A DNA stretch of 64,000 nt. It comes from Marthasterias glacialis. Taxonomy: Eukaryota > Echinodermata > Asteroidea > Forcipulatida > Asteriidae. The position numbers were made by a program, and so were the translations under genes. Below, one piece after another: positions 22,785 through 34,952 of this stretch. Below the pieces are notes generated by a model that did not search any database, was not told the DNA's origin, and saw only the letters and a program-made list of their open reading frames with translations. The stretch's first letter is position 1. The number at the start of each line of letters is the position of its first letter. The stretch lies in NCBI GenBank assembly GCA_911728455.2, contig OU452223.1, positions 3,928,174 through 3,992,173 of the forward strand, read 5' to 3'.

Positions 22785-24080
22785 CCCATTGTCCAGCCAG
22801 CCATCACCCCAATATATACACCAGCATATCCCCACCCTCACCCCAAGCCTTCAGTCCAACAACCTCAACCCACTGTCTTCATCCCAACAACCTCCCATCC
22901 TTACTCCAGTCCTCTACCCAGCATCATCATGCCCATAAGAATGGATATCCAGCCACACCCCAGCATGACTACTGGTCCATCCCCCATCCCTCACCCCAAG
23001 CCCTTGATCCAACCATCTCAACCCACTGTCTTCATCCCACCAAACTCCCACCCCTTACTCCAGTCCTCTACCCGTCATCATCATGCCCATAAGAATGTCT
23101 ATCCAGCCACACCCCAGCATGACTACTGGTCGATCCCCCATCCCTCACCCCAAGCCCTTGATCCAACCATCTCAACCCACTGTCTTCATCCCACCAACCT
23201 CCCACCCCTTACTCCAGTCCTCTCCCCAGCATCATCATGCCGATGTCTACCCAGCCATCACCCCCAGCATGACTACTGGTCCACCCCCATCACTCACTCC
23301 AAGCCCTCAGTCCAACCATCTCAACCCACTGGCTGACTGACTATCTTCATCCCACCAACTTCCCACCCTTACTCCAGTCCTCTCCCCAGTGCCATCATTT
23401 TCATGTTTATCCAGCCATCACCCCAGCATGACTACTGGTCCACCCCCATCTCTCACTCCAAGCCACCAGTCCAACCATCTCAACCCACCGTCTTCATCCC
23501 ACCAACCTCCCACCCTTACTCCAGTCCTCTACCCAGCATCATCATGCCCATGTCCTACCAGCCATCACCCCAGCATGACTACTGGTCCATCCCCCATCCC
23601 TCACTCCAAGCCACCAGTCCGACCATCTCAACCCACTGGCTGACTGACTGTCTTCATCCCACCAACCTCCCACCCTTACTCCAGTCCTCTACCCAGCATC
23701 ATCATGCCCATGTCCTACCAGCCATCACCCCAGCATGACTACTGGTCCTTCCCCCATCCCTCACTCCAAGCCACCAGTCCGACCATCTCAACCCACTGGC
23801 TGACTGACTGTCTTCATCCCAACAACCTCCCACCCTTACTCCAGTCCTCTACCCAGCATCATCATGCCCATGTCCTACCAGCCATCACCCCAGCATGACT
23901 ACTAGTCCATCCCCCATCCCTCACTCCACGCCATCAGTCCGACCATCTCAACCCACTGGCTGACTGACTGTCTTCATCCCACCAACCTCCCACCCTTACT
24001 CCAGTCCTCTACCCAGCATCATCATGCCCATGTCCTACCAGCCATCACCTCAGCATGACTACTGGTCCATCCCCAAGCCC
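22785..24080 (+). repeat. 161-bp (and shorter variant) minisatellite
   Basis: Later units recur every 161 bp: CATGTCCTACCAGCCATCAC at about 23550, 23711, 23872 and 24033. Earlier units lack the CTGGCTGACTGACTG insertion and are shorter. The unit reads as Pro/His/Ser-rich peptide in several frames, but 161 is not a multiple of three, so no frame persists. The strong C-rich strand bias (almost no G on plus) is notable. Confidence 0.9.
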
Positions 24081-24301
24081 TCAGTCCAACCAGCTCATCC
24101 AACTGACTGCTCAGCAACCTCCCAGCCCCTGGCCCCTCAGCACTTAGAAATTTTACTCCCAAATCTTAGCTCCAAGGGCCCTTGGTCAACCCTCAGATCA
24201 GCCGAAAATCCAAGGGTCTGGCCAGGGAGAATTTATTTTGAAAAATTTTCTAAGTCGGCCCATTCTAATATTCATCAGGTCAAAAACCGTTAGATTTTCA
24301 T

Positions 24302-24505
24302 GAAAGCTCGGTAGCAGAGTGGCGAGAGAGAGAGGTTACAGGGCTGAAGGTATGCGGTTCAAGCCCTACCCATTTTTACAAGAAATTAAAAAAATGTCTT
24401 TTTTTACTGGTAAAAAGGGGGTCCACCAGGATTTGAACCCCCGAGCTCACAGCCCCAGAAATCCGGGAGCTGTGAGCTAGCCCACTGGGCTAAATCGCCG
24501 CTTGA
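24302..24505. mobile_element. pair of tRNA-like sequences in opposite orientation
   Basis: Plus strand 24308-24375 has A-box-like GGTAGCAGAGTGGCG and B-box-like GCGGTTCAAGCCC. Minus strand 24420-24503 has TAGCCCAGTGGGCT and GGGTTCAAATCCTGG. Neither acceptor stem closes properly, so both look like tRNA-derived repeat fragments and not working tRNA genes. Confidence 0.45.
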
Positions 24506-24837
24506 AAAAATCGTTCGGACGTTATATTTAAACCTTAGAATGGATAGGTCAAAAAAAAATTAAAAATAATGAGATGCGCCCTTTGACCTATGACCTTTAT
24601 AGAATATGAGAGGAAAATGAAAATGGAGAAAATATCTGTTGGTGTCTGCTTAAAAATAGTTTATTTTAGAACCAAAAGACCATACTGTATAATATGAATG
24701 TATAACGAGTAAAAGAAAACACTATTAAGACTACAAATCATAACATAAGTAGTTTAACATAAAAAACAAAACAAAATTAATCTAATTAAAAATTATTTAA
24801 CCAATATGTCTTAAGTATTTAGATTTTCTTAACAATA

Positions 24838-24982
24838 GATTGTGTAAGTCTCATGTGTATTCGAACATTAGGGTCCGTTAAAGCGCGTGATTTTGTTTCC
24901 TTCACATGTTACAGCAACGTGTGTGGGACCAAAATGGTCCCCAAAATGTTCGAATACGCGCAAGACTTACACAGTCTATAGT
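24838..24982. mobile_element. MITE with about 32-bp inverted ends
   Basis: GATTGTGTAAGTCTCATGTG with TATTCGAACATT on the left is matched inverted by AATGTTCGAATACGCGCAAG with ACTTACACAGTC on the right. No coding content. Confidence 0.6.
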
Positions 24983-25293
24983 TACTTGTTTTTTTATTTC
25001 AAAAGTCTCAATATTTTTTTTAAGTGAAAATACAATCCAGTCTCTAAAAGAACAAAATTAACGTTTAATTACAATCTAAACTACTTTATAGGGCTTTCAT
25101 TATATCCCTGTAAAACAGATTGGATTCTCTTCAGGAATGGTAAAGTTACCCCCCCCCCCCCAACCCGATTAAATCTCATCAGCATAGTTTAAAATAAACT
25201 TTATTTCAATTCTTAAAATGAGAACCCTTGAACACTACATGAAGCACCGCAGTGCTTACAATGCAAATGCCTTATACCTGATCAACTATTATA

Positions 25294-25434
25294 CTTAAGT
25301 ATTCATAGCAATAATTCTATAAGTTTCCTTTGGTCACTGCTAGAGGGCGCTATCACTCTCTATCCTTAAGTTTTCATAGCAATAATTCTATAAGTTTCCT
25401 TTGGTCACTGCTAGAGGGCGCTATCACTCTCTAA
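25294..25434. repeat. 71-bp direct tandem duplication
   Basis: Two copies at 25294 and 25365, each containing TTTCCTTTGGTCACTGCTAG and AGGGCGCTATCACTCTCTA, with about one difference (CTTAAGTATT versus CTTAAGTTTT). Confidence 0.85.
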
Positions 25435-25460
25435 CCTCCCATTATTTTAAGAGTAATGTT

Positions 25461-25649
25461 TAAGAATAAACTATTGCTAGTAAACTTGCGGGTACAATCA
25501 TGTGAGGAGTGTTGGCTCTGAAAAGAGCCGGAGTGGTCTCGACGTTTCGATCAGTATGCTCTGATCGTCTTTCAGAGCCAACACTCCTCACAAAAGATTT
25601 TTAAACACATGGTTGTACCAGCAAGTTTACTAGCAATAGTTTATTCTTA
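25461..25649. mobile_element. long-TIR element with hammerhead-like core
   Basis: Perfect 29-bp inverted ends (25461-25489 and 25621-25649), then further inverted TGTGAGGAGTGTTGGCTCTG arms. The centre, read on minus at 25541-25575, contains a GATCAG/CTGATC stem followed by GAAACGTC, the layout of hammerhead ribozymes known from Penelope-like retroelements. The expected CTGATGA is replaced by CTGAAAGA, so catalysis is unlikely. No RT ORF is present. Confidence 0.6.
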
Positions 25650-28590
25650 GTCTCCTACACCATGCAAAGCTTCAAACATCACTTAAGATTAATATTTGTA
25701 TAATATACGATATAACGGTTTTTATAGTATCAAAGTTTACTTCAAATTTATTTTTCATGAAGTAGAAATTTAGGATCACCCTGATTTAACTAAACACACT
25801 GCAATTGAGAAAATCTCATTTCATTATTTTCTTATCACAGTTCAAGTATTAAACGATAAGTTTCTGAAACAAGGCTGCATTTCTTCGCTGCTAAACAGAT
25901 GCATCGATCGTGTGTAAAATACAAATTAACGTTCAATCTCTGCAGCGCCCGTTTTATAAGAAACCGTAACACAATATTTCGCTTCACCGACGTTACTCGA
26001 GATTTTATGAACTTGTCAGTGAAAGCCTAATTTTGTGTTTTATTGTATTTGATAGTATCACTCATTTCTTAATTTTAATTTATTATTATCACATTATTTT
26101 TAATATAATTAAAGCAGTGCATGCATTGGAAAGTATATGCACATTATTCAGCCCGGTTCAGTATATTATTAACTGAGACAAAAAGTCAAATTCTTGTTAG
26201 TGACGCACGAATAAAATGTACATAATATTGTACAGTTAATTTCAACTTTAACTTTTCACAGACAGTTCATGACTGAACAAAGTTATTGCTATAATTGCAT
26301 TGAAATAAGTATATTTATAATTTAATTTATTTATGTAGTAAAGTATCACTTGAGGTTTGATTTTGGCCCTCAAGCTGAAAATAATTTCATTTTGAGTAAT
26401 TAATTTCATATCTATAATACAAATAACAATAACGAATGTTAGAGTGTTAGAGTAATATATGTTAGATAATTTGAACAGTTGGAAATTCTTTGTTTCACTG
26501 ATATTAAAATTCTGAAATCTTGAAACTTAGAAAGTAATCCATTGGTGATAGTTTCATTATATTTTTAATCATAATTAACAAAGAAAACGAAATCTAAATG
26601 TACATTTTTATACTAGTTTATTCAATAGAACTAGAATGAGGAGCCACCCGCCCACCTTAAGAACTACAACTTGTTTCACATAAAATAAAACATAATATTA
26701 ATCTTCATGTAGGCCTGACATATGCTCACTGATTATGAAGTTCATATGAGTGATAGTTTTTATTAATGTTAGTAATCATAATTGTTCAGAAAGTGTTGAT
26801 CTACATGTACATGTATGCCTAACTTATGTAAGAAGTTTTGAACATAAAAGAACCAGCTATCTAACTTTTCTATAATGAACTCAAATAACTATGAACAAAT
26901 AATATAAATATTTATTATTAATTTGGTATTTTAAACTGTCGTTGTATGTTATAAAATTGGGCTATTCTTCATAGGCCTTAAAGCAGACCTCAAACCCCAA
27001 CATTAATTTCTTTCGTCTTGACACCTGTTACCCCTACAAGTGATTTCATTGGATGTTACTTGTATCTTACATAAAAATTGACAGTTGGGTGTTAGCCTAT
27101 AGTTTTTAGTTCTTATTTTTAACATAATTTAATTTATTATACAGCGCTTTGGGTTTTAGCTTTTAATGTTTTTTAATGTAAGGTGCTTTATCATCATTAT
27201 TACTTTTTAGACTTATTATTTTATGTTTAACTAATGATTTTTATGTATATGTGTGTATTCATAACGATTTTAGGATTAGGTCCATTTTTTTTTAAATTTG
27301 TTAAGCGCCCAGGAGCATGTTTCATGGACAGGCGCTATATAAATGTTCATTTTATTTATTATTTATTTATATAAGTTAGTTCTTCAAAACACATTTCAAT
27401 GTAATTAGTATTGTTATCAAAATTTAAAACATAGACTTTGTAAGACCTAGATTAATGTTTATGTTAATTTAATTGATTTGTATTTTCACATTTGTCATAT
27501 AATTGTTAATAAATTAATCTTTAGTTGACAATGTCATCATTTGCATTTAATGGAAGTAATACAGTGATATGATTTGTTAAAGGTTAAGAACATCATAATT
27601 AGAAGTATAGAACTTTTTTTAGATATAGCATTTTTGTATCATGGGGATAACATATTCAGAAACAAATCATCACAAGACATGTAAATAGTCTAATGCATTT
27701 AAATAACATTTATGAATTTTCAAAACCTAATTTAAGAATGGATTGTTAGCAGGAGGATCTAAAGTTTCTTTTTATCACATATATATTGTCAAATTCATGA
27801 ACTACTACACACATAACATACATATTTAATTTATTGTTTTGAGTTAAAATTAAGACCCATTCTTTTTCTAAATGTAATTAGTGAATTGGAAATATTTAAT
27901 GTTTCATTATAAATTTTTGATTTATAGATTGCAATTTGTCTTCTGATTAAATTATCAATATGCTACTTGTAAGGTGGACATTTTTTTAATCATTTTAATT
28001 AAATCATAGAAGTTATTTCTTTTCAGATTTTAGTGGAATTGTAATAAATAAATCAGAATAAGTTGTTTTGTAAAACTAACTTCCTAACTACAAATCATTT
28101 AAATTTGTTTTTACTATCATCGTTTTATATGCATAAATATTGTGATTTTCTATTTCATTGTTGATCCCCAATTATGTCATGTTTTGGTTACATGAAAAAT
28201 ATTTCCCCCTCTGTCTAGTCCATAATTACATTTTTTATGTGATGGAGTACTTTTTTCATTTTATATATCATAATATATTTTTATATACATGTATTGTTAT
28301 ACTCTTGTTACTTGTGAAATTTTGTATCATATTTACATTTGTCTGTGAATTATGGAGAAATAAAATGATAACAATAACATATTCCAGTGCATTTTCACAG
28401 GTCTTGTTGACAAACAATTATGTACTCTTTCTATACGAGATGACTTTATGTCCGACTTTATGTCCGTCTGGCTCGCACTCTAACGCATCGGCAGTCGCCT
28501 CGTTTCAGAACTTAACGTAATAACGTTTCTTACCAAAAATTAAAATCCTCCCCAGAGCAGTGTGGTTTGGGTTTCACTTGAATACTTAAT
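25650..28590. other. AT-rich intergenic DNA, SINE-type tail at 27300-27370
   Basis: Nearly 3 kb without supported exons. The only recognisable item is TTAAGCGCCCAGGAGCATGT followed by GGCGCTATATAAATG and a TTTATT-rich tail at 27300-27370, typical of SINE or LINE 3' ends. Scattered short ORFs, including one at 28158-28520, have AT-rich random composition. Confidence 0.5.
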
Positions 28591-29179
28591 GGTAAAGCCA
28601 CTACTTATGCATATTTCCCTATTGGCAGGTACAAACGCTTAGATTCACAAAGACTCCCTACTGATCTACCAACAATTCCCCATGGCATGAGTGCCATGTT
28701 GTCTTCCTCTTTGTCTTGAGTGTTGATAGAGCAAACACGAGATCGAGCATAGAGCGGGGAGTAGTCGTCATCACTCTACATGTATATGGAACTATCCCAG
28801 GTTTATTGCTTCAAACTCTGAGATAAGAAAGGACGCGATGCCCTTCCTGTTCAGTGTTATGCCCCTATTAAAGGCTGGATAATGTCTCCTTTCCAACCTA
28901 CGCCACTGCCAGCACTCAGGGCCTCTTGCAGCGAGGAGTGCTGGGCAGGGGAATGATGCAGTGGCAGATTGTTATCACTGGTACAGGTCCGCTGAGAAAT
29001 TGGCTCGTCCCAGGGAGTGGATATTCCCCATTATGGACAGACTCATTACTCGCCATTGGTTTAGCCATTAGAACATAAGCCAGAGATATGCAGATATTTA
29101 AAGCCCCTCGTGTGAAGGCATCATGCCTGAGATAATGGGCACCATCTTGAACATGTCTTGGATTAATGAACAGCACTGT

Positions 29180-30145
29180 ACACCCACGAGATTGAGCCCA
29201 TCCCAAGCCCCAGTGGCAAGTGCCATAACAGCACTGTATAACCGGGAGACTGAGCGAGTGTGTCACAGCCTGTCTGCCTGTACAGGAACCCATCCCAAGC
29301 TCCAATGGCAAGTGCCATTACAGCACTGTATAACTGGGAGACTGAGCGAGTGTGTCACAGCCTGTCTGCCTGTACAGGAGCCCATCCCAAGCTCCCATGG
29401 CAAGTGCCATAACAGCACTGTATAACTGGGAGACTGAGCGAGTGTGTCACAGCCTGTCTGCATGTACAGGAGCCCATCCCAAGCTCCAATGGCAAGTGCC
29501 ATAACAGCACTGTATAACTGGGAGACTGATCATGTGTGTCACAGCCTGTGTGCCTGTACAGGAACCAATCCCAAGCTCCAATGGCAAGTGCCATAACAGC
29601 ACTGTATAACTGGGAGACTGAGCAAGTGTGTCACAGCCTGTCTGCCTGTACAGGAGCCCATCCCAAGCTCCAATGGCAAGTGCCATAACAGCACTGTATA
29701 ACTGGGAGACTGAGCGAGTGTGTCACAGCCTGTCTGCCTGTACAGGAACCCATCCCAAGCTCGAATGGCAATTGCCATAACAGCACTGTATAACTGGGAG
29801 ACTGAGCGAGTGTGTCACAGCCTGTCTGCCTGTACAGGAGCCCATCCCAAGCTCCAATGGCAAGTGCCATAACAGCACTGTGTAACTGGGAGACTGAGCG
29901 AGTGTGTCACAGCCTGTCTGCCTGTACAGGAACCCATCCCAAGCTCCAATGACAAGTGCCATAACAGAACTGTATAACTGGGAGACTGAGCGAGTGTGTC
30001 ACAGCCTGTCTGCCTGTACAGGAATCCATCCCAAGCTCCAATGGCAAGTGCCATAACAGCACTGTATAACTGGGAGACTGAGCGAGTGTGTCACAGCCTG
30101 TCTGCCTGTACAGGAACCCATCCCAAGCTCCAATGTTGGTCATGC
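29180..30145 (-). repeat. 92-bp tandem array, about 10 units
   Basis: Unit spans a 92-bp period, with GACTGAGCGAGTGTGTCACA, GCCTGTCTGCCTGTACAGGA and CCCATCCCAAGCTCCAATGG as landmarks. Identity is high, about 1-4 differences per unit. Minus-strand frames give repeating 79-residue ORFs in staggered order, a by-product of the period (92 is not a multiple of three). On the plus strand each unit holds a splice-acceptor-like GTACAG and a GC-type donor-like GGCAAGT 23 nt later. Confidence 0.95.
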
Positions 30146-30149
30146 CCAT

Positions 30150-33100
30150 CGTCGTCAGAGCCCCACTTTGAACCATGAACAGCACTGTACACCCGGGAGA
30201 TTGAGTGTGTCACAACCTGTCTGCCTTCTCAGGAGCAAGGGCTGAGGACGAGTTTGCTTTGGTTGTCCCTGACCTTGCCTGGGTGTCGGCAAGATGCCAT
30301 GCTATTAGCAAGGTGGATATCAATAAACAGCCTGTAAAAACTCGGCCCTTGACACAAAGTGATGGAAACAGAGTGATGTTGACGATGTTTCTTCCCCCCT
30401 GCCTTGCCTTACAAACTCTTTGAATTGGAGGAAGACTGACAGCGGGGACATTGGCTTTCTGAAGTGTTTCAGAAGACACTGCATTGTCACTGGTCTGGAT
30501 GAGTAGACCATGACCAACATCATCAGAGCACCAATCTGACCCATGAACAGCACTGTACACCCAGGATGATTGAGTGAATGTTTCACAGCCTGTCTGCCTC
30601 TGTCTTTACAGGAGCTCATCCCGAGACCCCATGGTGAGTGCCATGGAGCCAGGAGAGAAAGATTAGTGAGCAGCTTTCATGGTGGATGTAACGGTGCCAG
30701 GGAACAGGTTGTGTTTGCCTTTCCTGCTGTTTTCATTGGTCTTGAGTCGTGCAGCCATGGTTAGAATACACACCAAGGGATGAAGATGAGTTTGGTTTGG
30801 TTGTCTCCGACCCCACCTGGGTGTTGGCCAGATTTCACAGCTGTTAGCAAGGTGGATATCAATGAACAGCCTGTAAAAACTTGGCCCTTGACACAGTGAT
30901 TGAGACGATGTTCATTCCCCTTGCCTAATTCACCTGACAAACACTCCAATCTCAACGAAAATTGATGGCAGGGACAACAGCTTGTTGTATCTTTTTTTAC
31001 TGGAAAAGCCACCAGTCAAGCCTGAAGACAATTCAGAAGAAACTACAGGCTGAGAACTGCCGGATGCTGAGAACTCGACATAGACGGTGGTCTGGAGGAC
31101 AGGGACGAGTGGGTCATGACTGATAAACACCACTGGGCAACTGAGAGAATGAGCGAGTGTGTCACATCCCATCTGCCTGTGCAGGAAGTGAGTGGTTGCC
31201 AATGAAGGTGTAACAGGGCCTGGAAAGGCGTTGTGTTTTCTCTACCTGCTCTTTTCTGTTGGTTTTGAGTAGTCCAGCCATGGTAAGGATACACACCAGG
31301 GGAACGAGTTTGCTTTGGTTGTCCCGTAACCCCAACTGGTAGTCCAGCCATGGTCAGGATAAAGACCAGGGGCTGAGGACAAGTTTGCTTTGGTTGTCCC
31401 GTAACCCCAACTGGTAGTCCAGCCATGGTCAGGATAAAGACCAGGGGCTGAGGATGTGTTTGCTTTGGTTGTCCCGTAACCCCAACTGGTAGACCAGCCA
31501 TGGTCAGGATAAAGACCAGGGGCTGAGTACGAGTTTGCTTTGGTTGTCCCGTAACCCCAACTGGTAGTCCAGCCATGGTCAGGATAAAGACCAGGGGCTG
31601 AGGACGAGTTTGCTTTGGTTGTCCCGTAACCCCAACTGGTAGTCCAGCCATGGTCAGGATAAAGACCGGGGGCTGAGGACGAGTTTGCTTTGGTTGTCCC
31701 ATAACCCCAACTGGTAGTCCAGCCATGGTCAGGATAAAGACCAGGGGCTGAGGACAAGTTTGCTTTGGTTGTCCCGTAACCCCAACTGGTAGTCCAGCCA
31801 TGGTCAGGATAAAGACCAGGGGCTGAGGACAAGTTTGCTTTGGTTGTCCAGTAACCCCAACTGGTAGTCCAGCCATGGTCAGGATAAAGACCAGGGGCTG
31901 AGGACAAGTTTGCTTTGGTTGTCCCGTAACCCCAACTGGCAGTCCAGCCATGGTCAGGATAAAGACCAGGGGCTGAGGACAAGTTTGCTTTGGTTGTCCC
32001 GTAACCCCAACTGGCAGTCCAGCCATGGTCAGGATAAAGACCAGGGGCTGAGGACAAGTTTGCTTTGGTTGTCTTGAAACCCCAACTGGTAGTCCAGCCA
32101 TGGTCAGGACGAAGACCAGGCGCTAAGGACAAGTTTGCTTTGGTTGTCCCATAACAACGACTGCGTGTCAGACAGATACCATGGCCATTAGTGATGTGAA
32201 TATCAATGAGCAGCCTGTACAAAACCTAGACACACAGTGGTGGTGACGACGTATCTCCCCCCTGCCTGATTCGAATGACAAACTCTGGAGGAAGATTGAC
32301 GGCATGGACATCGGCTTGTCCTATCCTTTATACCGGAAGAGCCACTGGTCAAGTCTGAAGACAATTTAGAAGACACTAGGGGCCTAGAAATGCCAAATGT
32401 TTGGGGAAATCTGGCATCAATGGTGGTCTGGACTAGTGGGTCATGCCCACCATCGTCAGAGCCTCACTCTGACCCATGAACAGCCATGTACACCCAGGAG
32501 ATTGAGCGAGTGTCACAGCCTGTCTGCCTTCACAGGTGCCTGTCCCCAGGCCCATAATGAGTGTCATGGAGCAAGGGGGAAACGGCTGATAAGCAGCATT
32601 CATGGTGGATGCAACGGGGCCCAGAAATGGGTCGTTTTTGTCATGCCTACTCTTCTCCGTTGGTTTTGAGTTGCCTACCATGGTCAGGATAAAGAGCAAG
32701 GGCCGAGGACGAGTTTGCTTTGGTTGTCCCGAAAACCCTGCCTGGGTGTCGGCTAGATACCATGACTGTTAGCAATGTGGACATCAATGCACAGCCTGTA
32801 AACTCGGCTCTTGGGACAGAGTTATGGCGACAATGTTTCTTCTCCTGCCTAATTTGACTGACAAACTCTCTGAACTGGAGGAAGATTGACGGTGCGGACC
32901 TCAGATTGCCTTTTCTTTTTTATGAGAAAACACAGGTCAAGTCTGAAAACAAGAAAGAGGACACTATTGTCCTAGGATTGCCTGATCCAGAGGGGAAATC
33001 AGACATCGACAGTGGTTTGAGTGGGTCATTGACAACATCATCAGAGCCTCACTCTGACCGATGAACAGCGCTGTACAGGAACTTGTTGTGAGAACCCGTG

Positions 33101-34340
33101 GCAAGTTCCATGAACCAGGGAGGGAACAGTTGGTGAGCAGCTATCATGGTGGGCGTAACAGGGGCCGGAAACAGGCCGTGTTTGCCCTACCTGCTCTTTT
33201 CCGTTGGTTTTGAGTAGTCCGGCTATGGTCAGGATACAGACCAGTGGGCTAAGGACAAGTTTGTTATTGCTGACCCTGAACCCTGCCTAGATGCTGGCTA
33301 GATACCATGGGCATTAGCAAGGGGGATATCAATGAACAGCCTGTACAAACTCGACACAGAGTGAAGTTGACAATGTTTCTTCCCCCTGCCTAATTCCCCT
33401 GACAAACTCTCCAAGCTGGAAGAAGATTGACAATGGGAACCTCAGATTGCCTTTTCTTTTTTTATGAGAAAACACACAGGTCAAGTCTGTAAACAATTCA
33501 GAGGACACTATTGGCTTAGGATTGCCTGGTGCAGGGGGAAAATCAGACATAGACAGTGGTCCAGACGAGTGGGTCATGCCCAACAGCGTCAGAGCCCCAC
33601 TCTGATCCATGAACATTGCTGCACACTCAGGAGATCGAGCGTGTGTCACAGCCTGTCTACCTGTACAGCAGCTCATTGCGGGCCCCTGTGGCCAGTGCCA
33701 TGGAGCAGGGAGGGAACTGTTGGTGGGCGGCTTTGATGGTGGGTGTAACGTGGCCCAGAAATGGGTTTTGTTTGCCCTGCCTGCTCCTTGTGTTAGTTTT
33801 GAGTATTCCAGCCATGGTCAGGATACAGACCACGGGCTGAGGACGAATTTACTTTGGTTTTCCTAAAATCCTGTCTGGGTGTCAGCTAGATACCAGGGCC
33901 ATTAGCATTGTGGAAATCAATGAACAGCCTGAACAAACTTGACCCTTGACACAAAGTGATGTTGACAATGTTTCTTTCCCCTGCCTAATTTGCCTGACAA
34001 ACTCTCCAAACTGGAGGAAGATTGATGGCAGGGACCTCAGATTGCCCTGTCTTTTTGATGAGAAAAGAAACTGGTCAAGCTTGAAAACAAGTCAGAGGAC
34101 ACTAGTGGCCTAGGATTGCCTGATGCAGGGGTAAAATCAGACATCGACAGTGGTCCGGACGAGTGGGTCATGCCCAACATCGTCACAGCCCCACTTTGAT
34201 CCATGAACATTGCTGTACACCCAGGAGATTGAGAGTGTGTCACAGCCTGTCTGCCTTCTCAGGAGCCACTCCCTGGCGAGCCGGGAGGGAATGTTTTTTC
34301 AGCAGCGATTAGTGTTGGTGTAACGGGGCCCGGATACGGG
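30150..34340 (+). repeat. about 590-bp higher-order repeats
   Basis: The landmark CATGAACAGCACTGTACACC recurs, with divergence, near 30173, 30541, 31128, 32475, 33058, 33607 and 34200. Spacing is about 550-590 bp once the 75-bp array is discounted. Each unit contains the same ordered blocks: AGTTTGCTTTGGTTGTCCC, GTGGATATCAATGAACAGCC, GACAAACTCTCC, AGACATCGACAGTGG and GAGTGGGTCATGCCCAAC. Part of the unit reads as plausible coding sequence (GKSDIDSGPDEWVMPNIVRA) in several copies, but frames are broken elsewhere. Confidence 0.8.
31273..32110 (-). repeat. 75-bp tandem array, about 11 units, open in frame
   Basis: Unit of 75 bp with GGTCAGGATAAAGACCAGGG and TTTGCTTTGGTTGTCCCGTA, nearly identical between copies. 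Because 75 is a multiple of three, two overlapping minus-strand ORFs of 352 and 326 residues stay open, with 25-residue repeats such as MAGLPVGVTGQPKQTCPQPL. It is an expansion of one segment of the 590-bp unit, so coding function is doubtful. Confidence 0.9.
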
Positions 34341-34553
34341 TCGTGTTTGCAAGTCAAGAAATCTTACTCATACATGGCATAAAGCACGCATCTGACAGAG
34401 CTGTCGGAAAAGTGTGTGTACCAGATCCTGCGCTAACAAAAGGAGGGAGATATTGTAGCACTCATGCCATGGGGCCTTGAGGGTAGATCAGTAGAGGGCG
34501 CTATTGTACCTGCCAGCTAGGAATCATGCATAAGTGTAGTGGCTCTAAAGGTT

Positions 34554-34950
34554 ATTAGAGTGACGTAGACACAATGTATGCTTATTTTGGGGCAAAAATT
34601 ACAACATAAAAGTTACTGTATACACAATTCATAATGTTTTACATTACAAATAGTAATGCAGAACATTAAAAAATGCAGAACATGCAGAACATGCAGAACA
34701 TGCAGAACAATAAAAATAACCAGTATTTTATAAGTGAACCACTGCAAGCATTTTTGTTTTATCAGTATTTTGCCAATATCATCCTGGTAAGGTTAGTCTA
34801 AAGCAGGGCCACCACGAGCAGGTCCCAGGATACCAGCCCCACACGCTTTCTAGCATCGTCAGAGCCATTACACCCACCTTTCGGCAGGGTCCGGTCCGCC
34901 ACCCCAAGGCGAACCCCAAGGCAGTCCCCTAGCTGTAGTAACGCGGTCCA
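34554..34950. other. no gene seen; short ATGCAGAAC repeat
   Basis: 34670-34710 is a small tandem run of ACATGCAGA. 34800-34950 is GC-richer and unique to the first cassette copy. No supported exon. Confidence 0.5.
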
Positions 34951-34952
34951 CT

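Larger units (their letters stand above)
28591..34553. mobile_element. 6-kb block with inverted termini and satellite interior
   Basis: The left arm (28591-28715) contains TAAAGCCACTAC, TTATGCAT, GGCAGGTAC, CTACTGATCTACC and CCCCATGGCATGAGTGC in order. The right arm (34440-34553), read inverted, contains the same motifs in the same order at imperfect identity. Everything between is made of about 590-bp repeats and two nested tandem arrays. This resembles a large non-autonomous DNA transposon, or a palindromic amplicon. No transposase is recognised. Confidence 0.5.

Noticed and set aside
22782-24293. Proline/histidine-rich ORFs
   Set aside because: The repeat period of 161 is not a multiple of three and the frame rotates from unit to unit; no splice or start context.
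24420-24503. Functional tRNA with long variable arm
   Set aside because: A and B boxes are present but the acceptor stem does not close; more likely a repeat fragment.
28158-28520. 120-residue plus ORF rich in Phe, Tyr and Ile
   Set aside because: AT-rich composition alone explains it; no domain, start context or splice signals.
29263-30185. Series of 79-residue minus-strand ORFs
   Set aside because: Identical overlapping frames repeating every 92 bp, a product of the tandem array.
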